Source of the DNA: Legionellales bacterium
Lineage (GTDB): Bacteria; Pseudomonadota; Gammaproteobacteria; Legionellales; Legionellaceae
Length of the DNA stretch: 6,239 bases
Direction of reading: 5' to 3'
NCBI GenBank assembly: GCA_020050955.1
Contig: JAGVJT010000176.1
Location: 1-6,239, forward strand
Positions 1 to 4,334 of the stretch are shown piece by piece. The position numbers were made by a program, and so were the translations under genes. Under the pieces are notes generated by a model. It was not told the DNA's origin, searched no databases, and saw nothing but the letters and a program-made list of their open reading frames with translations. The number at the start of each line of letters is the position of its first letter. The stretch's first letter is position 1.

Positions 1-174
1 ATCAATGAAAATTGTGTGTGGCGTGTCTTTTTCAACCAAAATATCAAATTGCTCAGGCTTATACACCTCGAGTGTTATCCCGTGTGCTATTGCTGCAGCT
101 AATAATCGCTGTACACCATGATCGTCTTTTGTGAGTTCGTGAGCGCTTTTTTTATATAAAATCCAGCCTCGCAT
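1..174 (-). CDS. RimK-like ATP-grasp ligase, N-terminal fragment (runs off the window)
   Basis: The first 58 codons of a gene that continues past the left edge. The translation begins MRGWILYKKSAHEL and continues with an amphipathic helix (VQRLLAAAIAHG) and a strand region (ITLEVYKPEQFDILV). This matches the pre-ATP-grasp N-terminal domain of RimK-type alpha-L-glutamate ligases, which typically open 'M+GWILY' and have 'GIELEVY.PE.FDLIV' about 35 residues later. The family joins an amino acid to a carboxylate (peptide, protein or small molecule) with ATP. The ATP-grasp catalytic domain lies outside the window, so the substrate cannot be judged. The start is well supported: AAGGAG (181-186) lies 6 nt before the ATG. 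The upstream gene on the same strand (344-1060) is 169 nt away, so co-transcription is possible but not required. Confidence 0.75.
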   Translation of the reverse strand, partial: MRGWILYKKSAHELTKDDHGVQRLLAAAIAHGITLEVYKPEQFDILVEKDTPHTIFID

Positions 175-198
175 AGCGCTCTCCTTGCACAATGACAG

Positions 199-227
199 AT
201 TAAATTCTATTGACGATTTGCTCAAAA
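199..227 (-). promoter_or_regulatory. weak candidate promoter for the RimK-like gene
   Basis: Read on the minus strand, TTTAAT (199-204) matches the -10 consensus at 5 of 6 positions and lies 17 nt after a poor -35 (TTTTGA, 222-227). It would give a leader of only about 20 nt before the ATG at 174. The -35 match is weak, so this is tentative. Confidence 0.25.
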
Positions 228-235
228 TGTCGACC

Positions 236-277
236 TGACATAGGTTTTAGCAAACGTCGTCAACATATCCTATGTCA
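236..277. repeat. perfect 9-bp inverted repeat with 24-nt spacer
   Basis: TGACATAGG (236-244) is exactly mirrored by CCTATGTCA (269-277). The element lies between the 3' end of the exported-protein gene (stop at 344) and the candidate promoter of the RimK-like gene. It has no adjacent T-run, so it is not a classical rho-independent terminator. It could be a two-half-site operator or a 3'-UTR stem. Confidence 0.5.
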
Positions 278-343
278 TTTAGTGATGTTTTTCTTCAAGT
301 ATAGTTGATTTTTATGTTTTTACGACACAGTTTATCATCACAT

Positions 344-1060
344 TCATGCTTGACGCAGCATCCGAATTTGCACGGAAAGTTGATCATAACCAGCTTCAAC
401 GTTAACGTAGGGCTTATCTGACAAATAAACCGATAATGAGCCATCATCTGTAGGGCGAGAAGCTTGCCAAACACTATTAAATTTCAATGTTGATAACCTT
501 AAATAATCATCTTGTTGTGTCACCAAATAAAAATTACGATAAAAATGTTTGCGACTAATGTGTAAAGCACGCGCATCAGTTGCTGACTCTTTGCCAGGAT
601 AATAATCTCGCAATGAATACGTTTCATTATTATGCACGGCAATAATTTTTGTATTCGGCAGACGAATTTTAATTGCATCTGCTAATTTAGCGACAAGCAC
701 ATGTGCTTCAGGTGAGTAATGACCAAATTGCTTCAGTGTTTTTCGAATCCCTATGTCACTGAAAATTCGGTTTGGATCAAATTCATACCTCACACGATTT
801 AAGTGAAAAACAACATTCCGACGTCCGTGGTGCCTCAGTGTTAATACGCTGCCTCCCTCTGACTTTATCACCGCATAAGCCGCTTTTAATGCCGTATGTT
901 CATTTTGGTGAAGATGGATGAATGCTTTACCTGTGCCATGTTGTTCACATTGAAGTAATACCGTTTGATCACCAAGCTTCACCGGATACGTTGTAGCGTG
1001 CACTTGATAAGCTCCAATAAATAACAAAATCACACTGCAAATTTGATTTAATTTAAACAT
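344..1060 (-). CDS. exported zinc-carboxypeptidase-like (M14 / AstE-AspA-type) protein
   Basis: A 238-residue protein. Residues 1-22 form a Sec signal peptide (charged MFK, hydrophobic core, likely cleavage after VHA), so it probably acts in the periplasm or outside the cell. Motifs in order: HQNE (H51, E54), which fits the HxxE zinc-binding motif of the carboxypeptidase/succinylglutamate-desuccinylase superfamily; DPNRIF (95-100), like the N-R substrate-binding motif; HNN (143-145), a candidate third zinc ligand; DDGSLSVY (205-212); and VNVEA (219-223), with E222 in the position expected for the catalytic Glu. All key residues are present, so it appears intact, but the substrate is unknown. 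The start is fixed by an in-frame TAA just upstream (1064-1066). There is no good Shine-Dalgarno directly before the ATG; an overlapping upstream ORF may supply ribosomes. The exact family assignment is inferred from motif order, not from a database match. Confidence 0.7.
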   Translation of the reverse strand: MFKLNQICSVILLFIGAYQVHATTYPVKLGDQTVLLQCEQHGTGKAFIHLHQNEHTALKAAYAVIKSEGGSVLTLRHHGRRNVVFHLNRVRYEFDPNRIFSDIGIRKTLKQFGHYSPEAHVLVAKLADAIKIRLPNTKIIAVHNNETYSLRDYYPGKESATDARALHISRKHFYRNFYLVTQQDDYLRLSTLKFNSVWQASRPTDDGSLSVYLSDKPYVNVEAGYDQLSVQIRMLRQA

Positions 1061-1097
1061 TGTTTACGTCATGAATCCAATCAATCATCACGCTCAT
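1053..1097 (-). CDS. possible 14-residue upstream ORF coupled to the exported metallohydrolase-like gene
   Basis: ATG at 1097 opens a short frame, MSVMIDWIHDVNNV, ending TAA at 1053-1055. It has a better ribosome-binding site than the main gene: TGAGGG (1107-1112), 9 nt before the ATG. Its last codons overlap the start codon of the 238-residue protein (1060) in another frame (AATGTTTAA). Ribosomes terminating here would stop within a few bases of the main start, which has no clear Shine-Dalgarno of its own. The ORF lies within the transcript expected from the promoter at 1154-1182. So short a frame can arise by chance; the arrangement, not the peptide sequence, is the evidence. Confidence 0.35.
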   Translation of the reverse strand: MSVMIDWIHDVNNV

Positions 1098-1389
1098 TTT
1101 GATCAACCCTCAGACGATCGAACGAGCACAAGGAAAATTATGATTAACAACAGATTATATAGATTTATTTTTGATCATTCAATTGATAATTAGATCACAA
1201 AAGGAAAGAGATAGTCATTTCAGGCCTGAGCCGGAACAATCACAACAAACTGCAGTCTATGAAGGATATCAGGTTTATTAAGTTATCAAACAAACACACC
1301 ACCACTTCAACCCGACCGCACCATCAATAGGTATTTTGGTTCAGCAAAAATCACTATCTCTCATTTGTATAATTTTAGCACAAAACAAT
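1061..1389. other. 329-bp gene-free region upstream of the exported-protein gene
   Basis: It holds the upstream ORF and promoter described separately (1053-1182). Beyond those I see a perfect 10-bp palindrome, TCAGGCCTGA (1220-1229), and a 9-bp inverted pair, AGAGATAGT (1207-1215) and ACTATCTCT (1353-1361), spaced 137 nt apart. No convincing ORF, RNA gene or terminator is visible. The Stealth gene ends at 1390 without an obvious hairpin plus T-run after it, so its transcript may end by another mechanism in this stretch. Confidence 0.5.
1154..1182 (-). promoter_or_regulatory. sigma70-type promoter for the exported metallohydrolase-like gene
   Basis: On the minus strand, TTGAAT (1177-1182; 4 of 6 to the -35 consensus) is followed after exactly 17 nt by a perfect TATAAT (1154-1159). 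Transcription would start near 1147 and give a leader of about 85 nt that contains the upstream ORF. Just upstream (1184-1199), TGTGATCTAATTATCA has one good CRP-like half-site (TGTGA) and a poor second half. Confidence 0.65.
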
Positions 1390-2412
1390 TTATACGTATT
1401 TCTCTTTTTTATTCTCGCAGAAAATATCAGGTATACGGCGATTTAACCAGTGAAGTAACAGCGAACATACGTGCTCATCACCCTCATCCAAACTTTGTAT
1501 GCATGCAAAAATGATGTGTCGCTTAGTATCAGCTTTTTTAAGACGTAAACGTATTTTATGAAGAGAATGTGCACCAGCATGCACCATCATTTCTTTCGAT
1601 TTGCACTCGAGGATGGCATGTTCATGCTTTATCTCAAAATGAGCAATCACAGATATGGGTATAAATTGCTTTAAATCACGTAATGGATGGCGTATGTTTT
1701 GCTCGAGCTTTTCAGGGTGGCGCGTAAAATAATCAACAAAGGCTTGTTTTCTAAGAGAAAATGGTACGTGGTGCATGTGAAAGAAACGATTTTGATAACC
1801 TGCTTCGCGCGCGCTATTTTCTTGCAACACACGATACTCCGGCTGCGTTTCCATCACGTATGACTTATTTTTCATCCTTGCCACAATACGTCTGAAACAA
1901 GCACGCCATTTTTTCTCTGTTTGTGTTTTCCATGCCCCACGCAGAATAGGTTTCCCCTGACGAAAAAAATCGGTGGGCTTTAACGGATGAAGCAGCATGC
2001 AATCATCATTAAAATAAATAAATTGTTCTGACAATCCTGGTATTCGCCACAACATCGACTCAATGCTTAAACTATTAAACGTTGGGAGGCAGTGTTCATA
2101 ACCTTTAAATAATTCTTTATGATCGACAAGTTTAATTTTTGCTGCATATGAGGTGCATTGCAGTTGATTAATTAACGACGGCGTCTGTGCATCCGTCACA
2201 ACGTATATTGTACCAACCCATGGCGCGAAATGAAAAATAGAGCGCAAACAAAAATCAAACTCCCCTTGTGCGTTAAATCGTGTTGGCGCTGCGGCGCCTT
2301 TTCGCGCGAGACCATGCTTAGCCAAATAATTAGCAAGTTTTTGAGCATGATGTTCATCACGACCATCTACCCATGTAATCACTGCGTCAATACAACTATT
2401 TTGATTCATCAT
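1390..2412 (-). CDS. Stealth family protein (hexose-1-phosphate transferase type)
   Basis: A 340-residue cytoplasmic protein of usual length for the family. Stealth proteins transfer sugar-1-phosphate units onto glycans, as in bacterial capsule polymers; the animal relative is the GlcNAc-1-phosphotransferase GNPTAB. All four conserved regions can be read. CR1 is IDAVITWVDGRD (8-19). CR2 runs from FDFCLRSIFHFAPWVGTIYVVTD (52-74) through FIYFNDDCMLLHPLKPTDFF (131-150). CR3 is around FHMHHVPFSLRKQAF (211-225) and the following helix to about 260. CR4 is around CIQSLDEGDEHVCSLLLHWLNRRIP (304-328). No capsule, glycosyltransferase or export genes lie beside it, so it is an orphan here. Two adjacent ATGs (2410-2412 and 2407-2409) are possible starts. 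The only purine-rich site, TAGG ending at 2416, is 3 nt from the first and 6 nt from the second, favouring MNQN by spacing. That site lies in a strong stem. Confidence 0.9.
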   Translation of the reverse strand: MMNQNSCIDAVITWVDGRDEHHAQKLANYLAKHGLARKGAAAPTRFNAQGEFDFCLRSIFHFAPWVGTIYVVTDAQTPSLINQLQCTSYAAKIKLVDHKELFKGYEHCLPTFNSLSIESMLWRIPGLSEQFIYFNDDCMLLHPLKPTDFFRQGKPILRGAWKTQTEKKWRACFRRIVARMKNKSYVMETQPEYRVLQENSAREAGYQNRFFHMHHVPFSLRKQAFVDYFTRHPEKLEQNIRHPLRDLKQFIPISVIAHFEIKHEHAILECKSKEMMVHAGAHSLHKIRLRLKKADTKRHIIFACIQSLDEGDEHVCSLLLHWLNRRIPDIFCENKKEKYV

Positions 2413-2416
2413 CGAC

Positions 2417-2510
2417 CTAGGTTGTGTGTTGACTCTTTAAAGAAGGCTCTCCCCAAAACACATTCACTGTATTTTGGGCATGAAACATTCATGCTATCAA
2501 CACACCCTAG
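2417..2510 (-). promoter_or_regulatory. structured leader / inverted-repeat element ahead of the Stealth gene
   Basis: A 94-bp element with 14-bp terminal arms. CTAGG-TT-GTGTGTTGA (2417-2432) pairs with TCAACACACCCTAG (2497-2510), interrupted only by a 2-nt bulge. Inside are two further perfect stems. GCATGAA (2478-2484) pairs with TTCATGC (2488-2494) across a 3-nt loop, and CCCAAAA (2452-2458) pairs with TTTTGGG (2472-2478); the two share base 2478. As minus-strand RNA this folds into a branched, three-way-junction-like shape. Its 3' arm covers almost all of the CCTAGG purine-rich site (2416-2421) just before the Stealth start codons, so folding should block translation. There is no T-run, so it is not a standard terminator. 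Alternatives are a small mobile palindromic element or a DNA-level operator. I do not recognise a known RNA family. Confidence 0.55.
2471..2500 (-). promoter_or_regulatory. weak candidate promoter inside the structured element
   Basis: On the minus strand, TTGATA (2495-2500; 5 of 6 to the -35 consensus) is followed after 18 nt by CAAAAT (2471-2476; 4 of 6 to the -10). The spacer is almost exactly filled by the palindrome GCATGAA-N3-TTCATGC, which could be an operator. If used, this promoter would make a Stealth transcript lacking the 5' arm of the stem. Confidence 0.25.
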
Positions 2511-2520
2511 CACTTTTGGC

Positions 2521-2742
2521 TTACTCTTGTGCAGATGCACCAGCTGCTTCAGCTTCACTTGGTGCGTGCTCTTGTGCAGCAGGTGCTGCTTTTTCAGCTT
2601 CAGCAGCAGGTGCTGCTTCTGTTGTCTTTGTTGTTTCTGTTGTTACTGTTGCTGTCTCTTCTTTTTTAGCTGCGTGTTCGCCACATGCTGTTAAACATAA
2701 TGCGACAACGCTTGTTGCTGCTAATAGTGCTAAACGGTTCAT
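2521..2742 (-). CDS. small Ala/Glu-rich lipoprotein of unknown function
   Basis: A 73-residue precursor. Residues 1-19 are a lipoprotein signal (MNR, hydrophobic core, lipobox LTAC), with C20 as the lipidated residue. The mature part is about 54 residues, with no predicted globular fold. It is a low-complexity, highly charged tail: a KKEE and Thr-rich stretch, then Ala/Glu/Pro-rich sequence with an imperfect 9-residue repeat (AAPAAEAEK then AAPAAQEHA). The +2 residue is Gly, so outer-membrane sorting would be expected under the E. coli rule. The start at 2742 is chosen over a longer frame from 2790 because GGAG (2749-2752) lies 6 nt before it and the signal peptide begins there. Small lipoproteins of this type are common envelope tethers or spacers, but no specific family is recognised. 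The Stealth gene follows on the same strand 108 nt later with no clear terminator between. Confidence 0.85.
   Translation of the reverse strand: MNRLALLAATSVVALCLTACGEHAAKKEETATVTTETTKTTEAAPAAEAEKAAPAAQEHAPSEAEAAGASAQE
2576..2618. repeat. 16-bp direct repeat within the lipoprotein gene
   Basis: The same 16 bases, GCAGCAGGTGCTGCTT, occur at 2576-2591 and 2603-2618, a period of 27 bp or nine codons. They encode the AAPAA blocks of the lipoprotein tail. Each copy is also nearly self-complementary (GCAGCA-GG-TGCTGC). Such in-frame repeats are prone to length change by slippage without breaking the frame. Confidence 0.7.
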
Positions 2743-2748
2743 CTTTAT

Positions 2749-2752
2749 CTCC
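2749..2752 (-). promoter_or_regulatory. ribosome-binding site fixing the lipoprotein start
   Basis: GGAG read on the minus strand, 6 nt before the ATG at 2742. It selects this start over the in-frame ATGs further upstream at 2790, 2760 and 2754. Confidence 0.75.
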
Positions 2753-2776
2753 ATCTTCATGATTAATAATTCATTT

Positions 2777-2806
2777 AGTCTACATGACACTCAACAAGTT
2801 TATCAA
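2777..2806 (-). promoter_or_regulatory. candidate promoter for the lipoprotein gene
   Basis: On the minus strand, TTGATA (2801-2806; 5 of 6 to the -35 consensus) is followed after 18 nt by TAGACT (2777-2782; 4 of 6 to the -10). It would give a leader of about 28 nt and is divergent from the permease promoter. Confidence 0.35.
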
Positions 2807-2832
2807 AATTCTACCTGAAGTGAAGGGATTCG

Positions 2833-2861
2833 TTCATTTATAATTGATCTTCCGTTATAAT
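2833..2861 (+). promoter_or_regulatory. promoter for the permease gene
   Basis: A perfect TATAAT at 2856-2861 lies 17 nt after TTCATT (2833-2838; 3 of 6 to the -35). Transcription would start near 2868, about 29 nt before the start codon. A second TATAAT (2839-2844) sits 17 nt upstream but has no recognisable -35. Confidence 0.5.
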
Positions 2862-2884
2862 GATTCCTTTTTCATCAGTACGTT

Positions 2885-2890
2885 AGGTGA
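2885..2890 (+). promoter_or_regulatory. ribosome-binding site deciding the permease start
   Basis: AGGTGA directly abuts the first ATG (2891) but sits 6 nt before the second (2897). Only the second has workable spacing, so translation most likely starts at 2897. Confidence 0.7.
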
Positions 2891-2896
2891 ATGCTT

Positions 2897-4294
2897 ATGC
2901 AAACATGGTCTTCTGAGAAAATTTCTGTTATCGCTCTCGTACTTCTCATCACAGGCGCCATTGATAGCATCCGAAACTTACCGATGACAGCGTTATTTGG
3001 TTCCACGCTAATTTTTTTCTTTTTATTAGCTTCCATCATTTTTTTAATCCCTATCGCTTTAGTCGCGGCAGAATTATCATCAACGTGGTCGACGGAAGAA
3101 GGCGGAGTTTACAGTTGGGTACAGCATGCTTTTGGTGAAGGAATGGCTTTTTTTACCATTTGGCTGCAATGGATCAACACCATGGTGTGGTATCCAACCA
3201 TCCTTTTATTTATTGCAGGAACACTTGCATACTTAATCGACCCTCATTTAGCTGAGCATAAAGTGTATTTAGTTGGCGTAACACTTGCGATATTTTGGTC
3301 GCTCACACTTCTTGGCTTAAAAGGTTTGCGCGCTTCTGCAGGATTTGCCAGCTTTTGCGCGATTTTTGGCATGATTATTCCCATGGGATTGTTAATTGCC
3401 ATGGCAATACTATGGATTCTACAAGGCCACCCCATCGCGATTGATCTTCATTTTAATCACCTCATTCCTCATTGGGGCGACAATCAATCATGGGCGTCGC
3501 TAACCGCCATTGTGACCTCTTTTTTAGGCATGGAGCTTGCTGCCGTTCACGTGAGAAACGTCGATAACCCACAACGAAACTTCCCTCGCGCCATGTATTT
3601 TTCTGTGTTATTAATTTTAACGACCATGGTGTTAGGATCACTGGCTGTTGCTTTTGTGCTGCCTAAAGAAGAAATGAGTTTACTACAAGGTGTCATGCAA
3701 GCTTTTTCACCCTTTTTAAAGCAATACCACTTAACCATGCTCATGCCTGTAATTGTCATTATGTTACTCTTAGGCAGTTTAGGCGGGATGATCAATTGGA
3801 TTATTTCACCGGCTAAAGGCTTATTACTGGCTGCAAATGACGGTTTTTTACCAAAATGGCTGTATCGACTCAACAACCATGGTATTGCTTCTCGTGTCTT
3901 AATCTTGCAAGCTATTTTAGTGACATTTTTATGTGGTGGTTATGTGTTACTACCTTCAGTCAACGCTATTTACTGGTTATTTAGTGCACTGAGCACAGAG
4001 CTTTATGTTGCCATGTACATCTTAATGTTTATTGCGGCTATTCGATTAAAAAACAAATACCCTGATAAAGTACGCCCTTTCAGTATCCCCGGTGGGAAAT
4101 TGGGTTATTTCGTAACTTGTATTCTTGGACTTTTTGGATGTGTCGTAAGTTTTATCGTGGGCTTTTTTCCACCAGAAAATAGCATTGATATTGGCGGCAC
4201 AAATCATTTTCGCCTTATTTTTATAGCAGGTATCTTATTAATGCTCCTTCCAGCCGTACTACTTTGTCTACGAAAAAAATATAAGAAAAATTAG
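2897..4294 (+). CDS. APC-superfamily amino acid permease (glutamate:GABA antiporter-like)
   Basis: A 465-residue inner-membrane transporter with about 12 hydrophobic segments and a basic C-terminal tail (RKKYKKN), a normal size for the family. Family-type motifs are present: GAIDSIRNLP after the first helix start (20-29), EEGGVYSWVQHAFG (67-80), FTIWLQWINTMVWYPT (86-101), GMELAAVHVRNVDNPQRNFPRA (211-232) and SPAKGLLLAANDGFLP (304-319). These fit the glutamate:GABA-antiporter branch (GadC-like) of amino acid/polyamine/organocation carriers. The substrate cannot be read from sequence; related proteins exchange or import amino acids, and such permeases are numerous in Legionella and Coxiella. 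GadC's long C-terminal pH plug is not evident: only a few residues follow the last helix, so acid-gated exchange is not implied. It is transcribed alone, divergent from the lipoprotein gene and convergent with mpl. Confidence 0.9.
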   Translation: MQTWSSEKISVIALVLLITGAIDSIRNLPMTALFGSTLIFFFLLASIIFLIPIALVAAELSSTWSTEEGGVYSWVQHAFGEGMAFFTIWLQWINTMVWYPTILLFIAGTLAYLIDPHLAEHKVYLVGVTLAIFWSLTLLGLKGLRASAGFASFCAIFGMIIPMGLLIAMAILWILQGHPIAIDLHFNHLIPHWGDNQSWASLTAIVTSFLGMELAAVHVRNVDNPQRNFPRAMYFSVLLILTTMVLGSLAVAFVLPKEEMSLLQGVMQAFSPFLKQYHLTMLMPVIVIMLLLGSLGGMINWIISPAKGLLLAANDGFLPKWLYRLNNHGIASRVLILQAILVTFLCGGYVLLPSVNAIYWLFSALSTELYVAMYILMFIAAIRLKNKYPDKVRPFSIPGGKLGYFVTCILGLFGCVVSFIVGFFPPENSIDIGGTNHFRLIFIAGILLMLLPAVLLCLRKKYKKN

Positions 4295-4302
4295 AACATG
4301 AT

Positions 4303-4321
4303 GCCGTGGATAAACCACGGC
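4303..4321. terminator. hairpin terminator between convergent permease and mpl genes
   Basis: A perfect 7-bp GC-rich stem, GCCGTGG (4303-4309) and CCACGGC (4315-4321), with a 5-nt loop. It can be extended by TGAT/ATCA after a small bulge. It sits in the 40-nt gap between the permease stop (4294) and the mpl stop (4335). On the minus strand a T-rich stretch follows about 10 nt after the stem; on the plus strand there is no T-run. It probably ends mpl transcription and may hinder read-through from the permease. Confidence 0.6.
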
Positions 4322-4334
4322 TCATCAGTAACGG

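Noticed and set aside
1184..1199. A CRP-like site upstream of the 1154-1182 promoter
   Set aside because: Only one half-site (TGTGA) fits; the other (TATCA) is poor, and the presence of CRP in this lineage is unknown.
1259..1330. A 23-codon plus-strand frame beginning MKDIRFIKL
   Set aside because: No Shine-Dalgarno, a low-complexity Thr/His end, and no promoter nearby.
2230..2694. A plus-strand ORF of 154 codons
   Set aside because: It is antisense to the Stealth and lipoprotein genes, and its Cys/Phe-rich end is the complement of the lipoprotein's Ala/Glu codons; it has no ribosome-binding site or family resemblance.
2743..2790. A longer start for the lipoprotein at 2790
   Set aside because: It would put 16 extra polar residues before the signal peptide, and the strong GGAG site serves the ATG at 2742.
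2474..2818. A plus-strand ORF of 114 codons, Ala/Ser-rich
   Set aside because: Antisense to the lipoprotein gene, whose lipobox, ribosome-binding site and signal peptide are clear.
3244..3876. Minus-strand ORFs inside the permease gene (3244-3435 and 3547-3876)
   Set aside because: Fully antisense to a strongly supported permease; no recognisable protein features.
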